Shown here one piece after another: positions 1 to 7,800 of a stretch of DNA of 64,000 nucleotides. The notes under the pieces were generated by a model, which searched no databases, had not been told where the DNA came from, and saw only the letters and a list, made by a program, of their open reading frames with translations. The position numbers and the translations under genes were made by a program. The number at the start of each line of letters is the position of its first letter. Position 1 is the first letter of the stretch. The DNA comes from Prevotella communis (GTDB taxonomy: Bacteria; Bacteroidota; Bacteroidia; Bacteroidales; Bacteroidaceae): positions 1,240,001 through 1,304,000 of the forward strand of contig NZ_CP091794.1 in the NCBI RefSeq assembly GCF_022024175.1, read 5' to 3'.

Positions 1-889
1 AGAAGATAGCCTCACGTGCAAAGAGTCCGTTACCAGCCTGCTGGATATAGTAAGCATGTGGGTTGTCGTCCACCTCGTAGGCAATCTCGTTCACGCGTGG
101 CAGCGGATGCAGGATCTTCATGTTGGGCTTAGCATTCTTCAGCAACTCGTTGTTCAGCACATACACATTCTTCACGCGCTCATACTCCATGAGGTCCGAG
201 AAACGCTCCTTCTGTACACGCGTCATATAAAGGATGTCGGCATCGGCAATCACCTTCTCGTTGAATGCCGTGTGCTCCTGGTACTTAATGCCGTGCTCGT
301 CGCAGTAGAGCTTGTACTCCTTGGGCATAGCCAATTCCTTGGGAGCCACGAAATGGAATGTGGGGTTGAAGTGGCGCATAGCCATGAGCAGTGAGTGAAC
401 GGTACGTCCGTATTTCAAGTCGCCCACCATATATATATTAAGGTTCTCCAGTGTGCCCTGCGTCTTGTAGATAGAGTAGAGGTCGAGCATGCACTGTGAG
501 GGATGCTGATGGGCACCGTCACCAGCGTTGACAATGGGTACCGGAGCAACCTCAGAGGCATATTGTGCAGCCCCCTCGATATAGTGGCGCATCACGATGA
601 CATCGGCATAGTTGGAGACCATCAGAATAGTGTCTTTCAGTGTCTCGCCCTTGGTGCCACTGGTCACCTTTGGGTCGGCAAAGCCTATGACACGTGCGCC
701 AAGTCGGTTGGCTGCTGTTTCGAAAGAAAGGCGGGTTCTGGTACTGGGCTCAAAAAACAAGGTGGCAACGACTTTGCCTTTGAGCAATTCTCTGTTGGGA
801 TGCTTTTCAAACTCCTGTGCCATCTCAATCATGTAGAGGATTTTCTCACGAGTGAGATCGGCAATGGTGACGAAATTATGTTTATCCAT
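1..889 (-). CDS. pyrB: Aspartate carbamoyltransferase catalytic chain, 3' end cut by window
   Basis: Catalyses carbamoyl phosphate plus aspartate to carbamoyl aspartate, the committed step of pyrimidine synthesis, in the cytoplasm. The reverse-strand frame opens with [18 protein letters not shown] and contains the carbamoyl-phosphate loop [12 protein letters not shown], then [14 protein letters not shown], and the late [10 protein letters not shown] motif. About 296 codons are visible and the usual length is 305-310, so only a short tail is lost beyond position 1. The start at 889 lies about 29 bases downstream of a TAACTTTG -7 box on the same strand. In this group a regulatory-chain gene (pyrI) often follows, but that would lie outside the window. 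Identification is firm. Confidence 0.95.
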   Translation of the reverse strand, partial: MDKHNFVTIADLTREKILYMIEMAQEFEKHPNRELLKGKVVATLFFEPSTRTRLSFETAANRLGARVIGFADPKVTSGTKGETLKDTILMVSNYADVIVMRHYIEGAAQYASEVAPVPIVNAGDGAHQHPSQCMLDLYSIYKTQGTLENLNIYMVGDLKYGRTVHSLLMAMRHFNPTFHFVAPKELAMPKEYKLYCDEHGIKYQEHTAFNEKVIADADILYMTRVQKERFSDLMEYERVKNVYVLNNELLKNAKPNMKILHPLPRVNEIAYEVDDNPHAYYIQQAGNGLFAREAIF

Positions 890-917
890 AGATGGCTGAA
901 TTGTTTTATTCAGGCTG

Positions 918-925
918 CAAAGTTA
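918..925 (-). promoter_or_regulatory. Promoter -7 box for pyrB
   Basis: Reads TAACTTTG on the minus strand, matching the Bacteroidetes TAnnTTTG element, 28 bases before the pyrB start. The -33 area falls in the 7-bp tandem repeat at 935-962. Confidence 0.6.
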
Positions 926-934
926 CGAAATTTA

Positions 935-962
935 AGTGAAAAGTGAATAGTGAAAAGTGAAA
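935..962. repeat. Four tandem copies of a 7-bp unit (AGTGAAA)
   Basis: Units AGTGAAA, AGTGAAT, AGTGAAA, AGTGAAA run head to tail. They lie directly upstream of the pyrB -7 box, in the spacer and -33 zone of that promoter. The rest of the 890-1132 intergenic stretch holds only the pyrB and fabD promoters. Confidence 0.8.
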
Positions 963-1058
963 AATTTGCTGCCGCTTAATGATTTTCAATATTTTATTAT
1001 TAATTCTGTCGGAAAATACCGACGAAGGCAGGCTGCATCTCGGAAAAATTCAAATAAA

Positions 1059-1090
1059 TTTGGTTTTTCGCTCGATTTGCACTACCTTTG
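1059..1090 (+). promoter_or_regulatory. Promoter for fabD
   Basis: TTTG at 1059-1062 and TACCTTTG at 1083-1090 with a 20-bp spacer, matching the Bacteroidetes housekeeping promoter. Transcription would start near 1097, giving a leader of about 36 nt. Confidence 0.75.
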
Positions 1091-1132
1091 CAGCCGCAAA
1101 CATTTATTCATCAATAAATTAAGTAGAAAAAA

Positions 1133-2020
1133 ATGAAAGCATTTGTTTTCCCTGGACAGGGAGCACAGTTCGTAGGAATGGGTAAGGACCTCTACGACAA
1201 CAACGCAACAGCAAAGGAACTTTTTGAAAAGGCTAACGAGATTCTGGGCTACAGAATCACAGATATTATGTTCGAGGGTACGGACGACGACCTGAAGCAG
1301 ACTAAGGTCACTCAGCCTGCCGTATTCCTTCATTCAGTTATCTCTGCTATCTGCATGGGCGACGCCTTCCAGCCCGCTATGACTGCTGGTCACTCTCTGG
1401 GTGAGTTCTCAGCACTCGTTGCTGCTGGTGCCCTGAGTTTCGAAGACGGCTTGCGTCTGGTTTACGCTCGTGCTATGGCTATGCAGAAGGCTTGTGAGGC
1501 AGCTCCCTCTACGATGGCTGCTATCATCGGCTTGCCCGACGAGAAAGTTGAGGAGGTTTGTGCTGGTATCAATCGCGAAGGCAATATCGTGGTTTGTGCT
1601 AACTACAACAACCCTGGCCAGCTGGTTATCTCTGGTAATGTGGACGCCATCAACGAGGCTTGCGAGCAGTTGAAGGCTGCCGGTGCTAAGCGTGCCCTGC
1701 CCCTGAAGGTGGGTGGTGCTTTCCACAGCCCCCTGATGCAACCCGCTAAGGACGAGCTCCAGGCTGCTATCGAGAAAACAGAGTTCAAGACTCCTAAGTG
1801 TCCTGTTTATCAGAATGTGGACGGTAAGCCCCATACAGAGCCTGCTGAGATCAAGCAGAACCTCATCGCTCAGCTCACCTCTTCTGTACGCTGGACACAG
1901 TGTGTGCAGAATATGATTGCCGACGGTGCCGACGACTTCACCGAGTGCGGTCCTGGTAAGGCTCTGCAGGGCATGATTGCCAAGATTAACAAGGAAGTAA
2001 GTGCTCATGGCATTGCATAA
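1133..2020 (+). CDS. fabD: Malonyl-CoA:ACP transacylase
   Basis: Transfers malonyl from CoA to acyl carrier protein for fatty acid elongation in the cytoplasm. The protein is 295 residues, normal for FabD. It opens with FVFPGQGAQFVGMG, has the nucleophile-elbow motif GHSLGEFSAL (Ser near residue 88) and the conserved His segment GGAFHSPLM. The start at 1133 is the first ATG after a good promoter. The stop overlaps the start of the following GH13 gene by 14 bases, so the two are probably co-transcribed although their roles are unrelated. Confidence 0.96.
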   Translation: MKAFVFPGQGAQFVGMGKDLYDNNATAKELFEKANEILGYRITDIMFEGTDDDLKQTKVTQPAVFLHSVISAICMGDAFQPAMTAGHSLGEFSALVAAGALSFEDGLRLVYARAMAMQKACEAAPSTMAAIIGLPDEKVEEVCAGINREGNIVVCANYNNPGQLVISGNVDAINEACEQLKAAGAKRALPLKVGGAFHSPLMQPAKDELQAAIEKTEFKTPKCPVYQNVDGKPHTEPAEIKQNLIAQLTSSVRWTQCVQNMIADGADDFTECGPGKALQGMIAKINKEVSAHGIA

Positions 2021-3626
2021 GATTATCATCTATCAGGTTTTCACCCGTCTTTTCGGTCATCGTAGCAATACCCCAGTGGTTAATGGTACGATAGAAGAGA
2101 ACGGATGTGGAAAACTGAACGATTTCACGCCCAGCGCCCTGAAGAAAATCAGGGAGTTGGGCGTGACTCATATTTGGTACACTGGTGTCATCCGTCATGC
2201 CACGATGACCGACTACTCTCGCTATGGTATCCCTCGCCAGCATCCTGCTGTGGTGAAGGGTAGGGCAGGTTCGCCTTATGCCATCACCGACTACTACGAC
2301 ATCGACCCCGACCTGGCTGTGGATGTGGAGCGTCGTATGGAGGAGTTCGAACGGCTTGTCACCCGCACCCATCGTGCCGGACTGAAGATGATTATCGATT
2401 TCGTGCCCAACCACGTGGCACGTCAGTATAAGAGTATCTGTAAGCCTGCTGGCGTGCGCGACCTGGGCGAGGATGATAATCCCAACGAGGGGTTCAACCC
2501 TGCCCGCAATAATTTCTATTATTGTCCAGGCCAGGCATTCATGCCTTATTTCGACCTCTATCATGGTGAGAAAGAGCCTTATCAGGAGATGCCTGCCCGT
2601 GCTACGGGTAACGATTGTTTCCACAATGCGCCGGGCAGAAACGACTGGTACGAGACGGTGAAGCTCAACTATGGCGTAGATTATTATGCTGGTGGCGTGG
2701 GACATTTCGAGCCCATACCCAATACGTGGCAGAAGATGCTCGATATCCTGCTCTTCTGGGCTGGCAAGGGTGTTGACGCCTTCCGTTGCGATATGGCAGA
2801 GATGGTGCCTGCCGATTTCTGGGCATGGGCTACGGCGCAGGTGCGCGAGCAGTATCCCGATATCCGTTTCATTGGCGAGGTGTATAATCCCAATGAGTAT
2901 CGCCATTACATTGCATCTGGTTTTGATTATCTCTACGACAAGGTGGGCATGTATGATGCCATGCGTGATGTGATCTGTCATCGTCGTGATACGGATGCCA
3001 TCACCTGGGCTTGGCAGCAGACCGACGATATCCGTGACCACATGCTCTATTTCCTTGAGAATCATGATGAGCAGCGCGTGGCCAGCGATTTCTTTGCAGG
3101 CTCTGGCGAGAAAGCCATACCAGCTCTGGTGGTCAATGCCTTGATGCAGCAGAATCCCTTCATGCTCTATTTCGGACAGGAGTGGGGCGAGCGTGGCATG
3201 GATGCCGAGGGCTTCAGCGGATGCGACGGGCGCACCACCATCTTCGACTACTGGTCTTTGCAGCCCCGCTATAACGCGCTGACGCAGATATATAATAAGG
3301 TGTTGAATATCGCCCGTTCTGAGAAAGCTGTTTCCGAGGGTCTGATGTTTGATGTGATGTATGCCAATCAGCAGTATCGCCAGCAGTATGCCTTCCTGCG
3401 CAAGGCTGACAAGGAGACGCTCTTTGTGGTGGCCAACTTTGCCGACGTGCCTGTCACGACAGACATCACCATCCCCAGCCACGCCTTCGATTATCTGGAC
3501 CTCTTGGAGAAGGCATACAAGGCTGTGGATCTCCTCACAGGCACTCAGGTCTCACTGGTCCTGATACGCGACCAGCAGGTATCCATTGCACTGTCTCCAC
3601 GAGGTGCCGTGGTGTATAAGTTTTAG
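2007..3626 (+). CDS. GH13 alpha-amylase-family glycoside hydrolase
   Basis: An enzyme of the alpha-glucan-cleaving GH13 clan, 539 residues from the ATG at 2007; a GTG two codons earlier is possible. It has no clear signal peptide, so it is probably cytoplasmic and acts on imported or stored glucan. Visible conserved regions are MIIDFVPNHV (region I), VDAFRCDMAEMV (region II, nucleophile Asp262), FIGEVY (region III, acid/base Glu291) and ENHDEQR (region IV, Asp354). A C-terminal beta domain follows. The gene overlaps fabD by 14 bases and ends at a strong terminator. The exact substrate (amylase, cyclomaltodextrinase or another) cannot be told from sequence. Confidence 0.9.
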   Translation: MALHKIIIYQVFTRLFGHRSNTPVVNGTIEENGCGKLNDFTPSALKKIRELGVTHIWYTGVIRHATMTDYSRYGIPRQHPAVVKGRAGSPYAITDYYDIDPDLAVDVERRMEEFERLVTRTHRAGLKMIIDFVPNHVARQYKSICKPAGVRDLGEDDNPNEGFNPARNNFYYCPGQAFMPYFDLYHGEKEPYQEMPARATGNDCFHNAPGRNDWYETVKLNYGVDYYAGGVGHFEPIPNTWQKMLDILLFWAGKGVDAFRCDMAEMVPADFWAWATAQVREQYPDIRFIGEVYNPNEYRHYIASGFDYLYDKVGMYDAMRDVICHRRDTDAITWAWQQTDDIRDHMLYFLENHDEQRVASDFFAGSGEKAIPALVVNALMQQNPFMLYFGQEWGERGMDAEGFSGCDGRTTIFDYWSLQPRYNALTQIYNKVLNIARSEKAVSEGLMFDVMYANQQYRQQYAFLRKADKETLFVVANFADVPVTTDITIPSHAFDYLDLLEKAYKAVDLLTGTQVSLVLIRDQQVSIALSPRGAVVYKF

Positions 3627-3643
3627 GAAAAACGTCATAAAAG

Positions 3644-3680
3644 AAGTGAGCCCGGCAAATTGCCGAGCTCACTTTTTTTA
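3644..3680. terminator. Strong terminator after the GH13 gene
   Basis: AAGTGAGC at 3644-3651 pairs with GCTCACTT at 3667-3674. Inside it, CGGCAA pairs with TTGCCG, interrupted by one C/A mismatch. A T-run follows on the plus strand. It also lies just past the stop of the minus-strand smalltalk gene and may serve both directions. Confidence 0.85.
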
Positions 3681-3691
3681 CTTTTTTACTT

Positions 3692-3790
3692 TTACGCCAT
3701 GCACGAGGTCACTCCCAGTGCCGTTGCTATGGCCGACAGCACACTAATGGCTGTTTGAATTGCGAATTTCCAAAATGTCTTGTTCTTCAT
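3692..3790 (-). CDS. Smalltalk-type small protein, 32 aa
   Basis: A 32-residue protein opening MKNKTFWKFAIQTAISVL and ending GVTSCMA. It has a basic N-terminus, one hydrophobic stretch (about residues 9-28) and a final small-residue/Cys tail. This matches the small Bacteroidales family annotated as smalltalk protein, usually found next to an HU-like DNA-binding protein and a cell-wall amidase. Here the HU-like gene lies upstream on the same strand, which supports the call. The function is unknown; membrane insertion is likely from the hydrophobic core. Confidence 0.8.
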   Translation of the reverse strand: MKNKTFWKFAIQTAISVLSAIATALGVTSCMA

Positions 3791-3830
3791 GGTAATAATG
3801 TTTTAATTTCACACCGATAGATTATTTAAG

Positions 3831-3992
3831 TTCACACAGAAACCACAGATATCACAGAAATTGGCTGCGCCTCCAGTATTTGCAAAGCAAATAGAAATCA
3901 CGGAAATCTTTCGACCACGGATTAATCGGATTCAGCGGATAAAGAATCGCTGGCGATTCTCATTTCTGTGATTTCCGTGATTTCTGTGTGAG
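3831..3992. repeat. MITE-like element with terminal inverted repeats
   Basis: The left end at 3831-3862 and right end at 3961-3992 are imperfect inverted copies rich in CACAGAAA/TTTCTGTG. A second, perfect 16-bp pair lies inside (3893-3908 with 3970-3985). A further hairpin, AGAATCGC-TG-GCGATTCT, sits at 3943-3960. It contains no ORF and lies between the HU-like gene and the smalltalk gene. The size (~162 bp) and nested palindromes suggest a non-autonomous mobile or REP-like repeat. Confidence 0.6.
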
Positions 3993-4013
3993 ATTATCAC
4001 CTCTGTGCGAGGT

Positions 4014-4556
4014 TTAAGGATTGACGGGACCGCCGCCGTTGCCAGATTCGGAGCTAGAACTGCCGCCGCCGTTCTCCGTGTTTCCGTTGTTCCCTGACTC
4101 CGTAGCTCCGTCTTCGCCCGTCAGCTCGCTGTAGAGCTGAGTGCTCAGCGTAGCGCCCTGTCGCATGGCGGAAGCCTTGTAGGCAGACTTCTTGCTCTGG
4201 TCGGCCAAGAAGGCGATGCCCAGGCGGGTGACGTTCTCAGAGGCGCTGAAGTCCTTCGCGTCAGCAACGCCCTTGGAGGTGAGCACAGGGTAGAGCGTTC
4301 CGATGCCGTCGAGCTTCACCTTGTAGCCGTCGGCCAGCATCTCCTGCATGCAGCTCTTCAGCTTGGTGATCACACCGATGACCACGTCCTCGGTATAGAT
4401 ACTGCCGTGCTTCATGATGTGCTCGGCCATGTCGGTGAGTCGCATTGTGCCGCGATAGATAATCTTACCGTAGGTCTTCTTCACCTGCTGGCGCTGCTCG
4501 CCCTTCTTGCCCACAGTCACCTTGCGTTCTACTTTCTTAATTTCAATTGTTCCCAT
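4014..4556 (-). CDS. HU-like DNA-binding protein (HU-HIG type), 180 aa
   Basis: A histone-like protein of the extended Bacteroidetes HU family. Residues 1-125 carry the HU fold: a basic start (KKVERKVTVGKKG), the helical part LTDMAEHIMKHGSIYTEDV, and GYKVKLDGIGTLYP in place of the classical HU GFGTF arm. Residues 145-180 are a low-complexity tail of Gly, Ser, Asn and Glu ending GGGPVNP. Classical HU is about 90 residues, so this is twice as long. The gene heads a pair with the smalltalk gene and has a leader of about 130 nt. It is a typical member of the HU/smalltalk/DUF3987 locus. Confidence 0.85.
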   Translation of the reverse strand: MGTIEIKKVERKVTVGKKGEQRQQVKKTYGKIIYRGTMRLTDMAEHIMKHGSIYTEDVVIGVITKLKSCMQEMLADGYKVKLDGIGTLYPVLTSKGVADAKDFSASENVTRLGIAFLADQSKKSAYKASAMRQGATLSTQLYSELTGEDGATESGNNGNTENGGGSSSSESGNGGGPVNP

Positions 4557-4695
4557 AGTTTTTTGTGTAGTTTAGTTTTTAAATGTTTGTTGTTTAATGT
4601 TGTTTTTGTGTCGTTTTGAGCGAAACGGCTTTTCTCTTGCAGCGAGCCGGCGTTTTGCTGTCAGCGATACGGCGTGTTGCTCATTTTTGACAATG

Positions 4696-4703
4696 CAAAG
4701 GTA
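4696..4703 (-). promoter_or_regulatory. Promoter -7 box for the HU-like gene
   Basis: Reads TACCTTTG on the minus strand, 140 bases before the HU-like start. This implies an unusually long leader for this group. Confidence 0.55.
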
Positions 4704-4766
4704 CAAAGAATATCAACGCGAAACAATAGTTTCCCCCGATTATTTTCAATTATTTTTCAAGAAAAT

Positions 4767-4814
4767 TTCTAGGCGTGTCGCCGTTTCGCCGTTTCGGCGT
4801 GCCATTTGCAAAAT
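4767..4814. repeat. 48-bp island repeat, copy 1 (GCCGTTTC units)
   Basis: Starts TTCTAGGCG and ends CCATTTGCAAAAT. The core is an 8-bp periodic GCCGTTTC/GGCGTGCC pattern. A 48-bp copy differing at four positions lies at 15990-16037, downstream of the DUF3987 gene. The 4557-5213 intergenic stretch otherwise holds the HU promoter, an AT-rich palindrome, an inverted copy at 4923-4959 and the methyltransferase control region. Confidence 0.85.
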
Positions 4815-4849
4815 CGATAGGCGTGTCGTGCCATAAATCTATTATATAT

Positions 4850-4879
4850 AATTATTATATATTATAATATATAATAATT
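4850..4879. repeat. Perfect 30-bp AT palindrome
   Basis: All 30 bases are A or T and the two halves are exact reverse complements centred on ATTATAAT. It sits between the direct (4767-4814) and inverted (4923-4959) copies of the GCCGTTTC repeat. Cruciform extrusion, a bidirectional terminator or an origin-like unwinding element are possible; none can be proved here. Confidence 0.8.
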
Positions 4880-4922
4880 TAAAATAGACTATATACCCTA
4901 TGATGCTACTATGTGCAAATCC

Positions 4923-4959
4923 AAATGTAACGGCGAAACGCCTAAACGGCGAAACGGCT
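4923..4959. repeat. Inverted copy of the GCCGTTTC repeat
   Basis: On the minus strand it reads a run of GCCGTTTC, GCCGTTTA, GGCGTTTC, GCCGTTAC followed by ATTT. It is the opposite-orientation partner of the repeat at 4767-4814, with the AT palindrome between them. Confidence 0.7.
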
Positions 4960-5043
4960 ATTCAAGACAAAAATCCAGAAATACTTTGGTGGAAGTTTTC
5001 TTCGAGAGAAGGGCACTCTATTTTTATTTTCGATGTATTCCTT

Positions 5044-5061
5044 AAGATACTTTTGTATCTT
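5044..5061. promoter_or_regulatory. Dyad over a possible -7 box upstream of the methyltransferase
   Basis: AAGATAC and GTATCTT are perfect 7-bp inverted arms around TTTT. The dyad contains TACTTTTG (5048-5055), which fits a -7 element. It is a candidate operator for the RM operon. Confidence 0.4.
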
Positions 5062-5168
5062 TCATCATTTCAAAAATGACAAGTGCATGCCTCCCTGGTA
5101 TCTTGGAGGATGCTTTACGGCATTTTTATCGATTAATGTATAAAAATGTGACTTGTAGCGAATAATAT

Positions 5169-5189
5169 CAAAGATTATTTGTATCTTTG
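5169..5189 (+). promoter_or_regulatory. Methyltransferase -7 box inside a second dyad
   Basis: CAAAGAT (5169-5175) and ATCTTTG (5183-5189) form a perfect 7-bp inverted repeat with a 7-nt gap. The right arm is part of the -7 box TATCTTTG (5182-5189), 24 bases before the methyltransferase start. A protein bound here would cover the promoter. Confidence 0.5.
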
Positions 5190-5213
5190 CACCTTAAATT
5201 ATAGATACGAACA

Positions 5214-6548
5214 ATGGCAATAGCAGAAGTTAATATATCTAAGTTACCTGAAGAGGTGACTGCAGACGGTCTGAAGATATATGGCCCTACGTCTTATGAG
5301 ACGCAGGTTGCTATATTGAGTCAGTATCTGCACACCCTTGACGGTAAACACGACAAATTATCAGGTGAAAAACGCGATGAGATTCTTGGAGCAATACGAG
5401 ATTTCGTTGAGTACAAGCGCCAGCAGGACAAGAAGAATCCTATGTGGAAGGATGTTAGCGATGAGGATGTATGCATAGCAGCAGATAGCCCGTTAGAGAA
5501 TGATCTCTTTGCAGACTTCTTCAAGGTTCCCTTTCCTGCTCCTGAGAATCCGAAGTTTACCTTTATTGATCTTTTTGCTGGCATAGGCGGTTTCCGTATT
5601 GCCATGCAAGAACTCGGAGGCAAATGCGTCTATTCGTCCGAATTCGACGCACAGGCACAGCGTACATATCTTGCAAACTATGGTGAGATGCCTTTTGGTG
5701 ACATTACCAAGGAAGTTACCAAGAGTTATATTCCAGATGGCTTTGATGTACTTTGTGGTGGCTTCCCCTGTCAGGCTTTCTCTTTAGCAGGCAAACGTCT
5801 GGGCTTTCAAGATGAAACTCGTGGTACATTGTTCTTTGAAATTGAAGAAATCCTACGTCGCAAGCAGCCTAAGGCATTCTTCTTAGAGAATGTAAAGGGT
5901 CTGATGATTCATGACAAGGGAAGGACTATTAGGACTATTCTTGAGCATTTGGATCAGGTTGGATATGATGTGGTACCGCCTCAGATTGTAAACGCAATGG
6001 ACTTTGGTGTACCTCAGCATAGAGAGCGTTTATATATTATCGGTTTCAGAAAGGACTTACATGTTGATGTCGCTCAGTTCCATTATCCTGAGCCAACTAC
6101 CCCCGAAGGACATAGAGTGCCGTTTAAGGCTGTCATGGAGAAGAAAGAAGTATCGGTTAAGTATTATCTTTCTGATGTGTATCTGGAAACCCTTCGCCGC
6201 CACCGTGCTCGTCACGAAGCTGCAGGACATGGTTTTGGCTATGAGATTATTGACAAGAATGGTGTTGCAAATGCTATTGTCGTTGGCGGAATGGGAAGAG
6301 AAAGAAATCTTGTAACAGACGATCGTTTGACAGATTTCCGTCCAGTGACCAACATTCATGGTGAAGTGAATCGTGAAGGAGTTCGTAAGATGACCCCAAG
6401 AGAATGGGCTAGATTGCAAGGATTCCCTGACAATTTTAAAATCGTCGTTGCAGATGCCTCTGCCTATAAGCAGTTTGGCAACTCCGTAGCAATACCAGCG
6501 ATTAAAGCAACAGCAGAAAAAGAACTTGAATTATTAGGAGTGATTTGA
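5214..6548 (+). CDS. DNA (cytosine-5-)-methyltransferase, probable CCGG specificity
   Basis: Transfers methyl from SAM to cytosine C5; the partner endonuclease suggests the target CCGG. The protein is 444 residues. Visible motifs are I (FIDLFAGIGGFR, 117-128), IV (GGFPCQAFSLAGKR, catalytic Cys186), VI (ENV, 225-227), VIII (QHRERLYIIGF, from 268) and X (GNSVAIPA, from 422). Residues 1-115 form an N-terminal extension not needed for catalysis. In M.SsoII and M.MspI such extensions bind operator DNA and repress the gene, and two dyads overlap putative promoter boxes upstream here. The endonuclease starts one base after the stop. By eye the operon is more AT-rich than its neighbours, which suggests transfer. 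Confidence 0.93.
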   Translation: MAIAEVNISKLPEEVTADGLKIYGPTSYETQVAILSQYLHTLDGKHDKLSGEKRDEILGAIRDFVEYKRQQDKKNPMWKDVSDEDVCIAADSPLENDLFADFFKVPFPAPENPKFTFIDLFAGIGGFRIAMQELGGKCVYSSEFDAQAQRTYLANYGEMPFGDITKEVTKSYIPDGFDVLCGGFPCQAFSLAGKRLGFQDETRGTLFFEIEEILRRKQPKAFFLENVKGLMIHDKGRTIRTILEHLDQVGYDVVPPQIVNAMDFGVPQHRERLYIIGFRKDLHVDVAQFHYPEPTTPEGHRVPFKAVMEKKEVSVKYYLSDVYLETLRRHRARHEAAGHGFGYEIIDKNGVANAIVVGGMGRERNLVTDDRLTDFRPVTNIHGEVNREGVRKMTPREWARLQGFPDNFKIVVADASAYKQFGNSVAIPAIKATAEKELELLGVI

Positions 6549-6549
6549 T

Positions 6550-7788
6550 ATGGCAGTATGGGAATTTAATAGAGGTGAGTGGACTGAGGCTTATGTTTTC
6601 CTCCGCTTGCTTGGTGATGGTAGAATATATGGTGCATCAGCTGATTTGGTCAAAGATGAACTGACGTATATCGACATCATAAATATTATACGTGATGAAC
6701 CTGATAAATGCCTTATCTTTGAAAGATTTGTCAACGATGAAGTTGCATACGTCCAGTCTTTCAAGGGTGATGAGAAGTTGAAGATTATAACTGCACCAGA
6801 GCTGACAGAAAAAGCCACTCTCTTGTATGAAAAGATTAGGAATGTTACTGCTGGCGATAGAAAGATACAAGTTCCTGAAATACAAAAATACATGGAGGGG
6901 CTTAGTATTGACTCACCCAAGGCAAATTTGTCTGAAGATGCTAAAGAGAAATACGGTGCTAAAACTGATATCATTGTAACAACAGAAGATTCATTCGATC
7001 ATGTCAGGACTATAGGAGGATTCTCCATCAAGTCACATATTGGCAGTTCACCTACGCTTTTCAATAGTTCACAATCCTCTGGTTTTGTGTATAAGGTTGT
7101 TGGGTGCGATGTTGATGGCATGCATCTTCTAAATTATAATGAATCTTTTCTTGATATTGTCTCTGCAATTAAAGAAAGCTATTCTTTAGAATATGTTGGA
7201 TGTAGAAATGAGATTTTTGAACAGAATTTACGTGTGGTAGATTCTCGTATGGATGAAATTCTACAAAATGCGATGCTGATGCAGATTGGTTATATTGACG
7301 GTCTGGATTCGTCGGGTATCCCAGAAATCAGCAAAGCGCTAGCTAAACAGAATCCTATTGGCGTTAGAAATCCTGATGTTTTTTATGAGGCAAAACTGAA
7401 GGCATTTCTCTTTGCCTCTTTTGCAGGCATGACAGCATCTACAGAGTGGAACGGAAGAAAGAAACTTACTGGTGGATATATAGATGTAGACCGTGAAGGT
7501 GAGTTGCTTTATTACCGTGCAATCTCTGATGATATATTTGAAAACTATCTTTTCAAGCATACTTTTGTAGACCGCCCTGATAGAGGTGCCAGCAAAGATC
7601 TTGCAGTCGCTGAAGCTAAGGCTGCTCTTGACGAAAGCAGAGAATTGACGGATGATGAAAAGAACAAATTGATTTTCAAGAATGGAGTAAGTGGCACTAA
7701 GAATCACAAGAAAGGTGATTTCGGTTACGTCTATCAGAAAGGCGAAGATTTCTATATTGCGATAAATTTTCAAGTAAGGTTCAGATAA
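6550..7788 (+). CDS. HpaII-family type II restriction endonuclease
   Basis: Would cut unmodified CCGG if it keeps the family specificity. The 412-residue protein opens NRGEWTEAYVFLRLLGDG, matching the start typical of the HpaII family. It also carries the family segment GFSIKSHIGSSPTLFN, where Ser-Ile-Lys may be part of the nuclease core. It is somewhat longer than HpaII itself (about 358). It lies one base downstream of the C5 methyltransferase and upstream of a vsr gene, a normal context for a 5mC-based system. The recognition site is inferred from the family, not seen in the sequence. Confidence 0.82.
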   Translation: MAVWEFNRGEWTEAYVFLRLLGDGRIYGASADLVKDELTYIDIINIIRDEPDKCLIFERFVNDEVAYVQSFKGDEKLKIITAPELTEKATLLYEKIRNVTAGDRKIQVPEIQKYMEGLSIDSPKANLSEDAKEKYGAKTDIIVTTEDSFDHVRTIGGFSIKSHIGSSPTLFNSSQSSGFVYKVVGCDVDGMHLLNYNESFLDIVSAIKESYSLEYVGCRNEIFEQNLRVVDSRMDEILQNAMLMQIGYIDGLDSSGIPEISKALAKQNPIGVRNPDVFYEAKLKAFLFASFAGMTASTEWNGRKKLTGGYIDVDREGELLYYRAISDDIFENYLFKHTFVDRPDRGASKDLAVAEAKAALDESRELTDDEKNKLIFKNGVSGTKNHKKGDFGYVYQKGEDFYIAINFQVRFR

Positions 7789-7800
7789 TATTTATATCTT

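Noticed and set aside
1986..3482. A 498-codon open frame on the minus strand opposite the GH13 gene
   Set aside because: It mirrors the coding strand's codon bias, has no recognisable motif, and the plus-strand gene is certain.
4767..4959. CRISPR-like array
   Set aside because: The repeats are 8-bp periodic without regular spacers, and no Cas gene is present.
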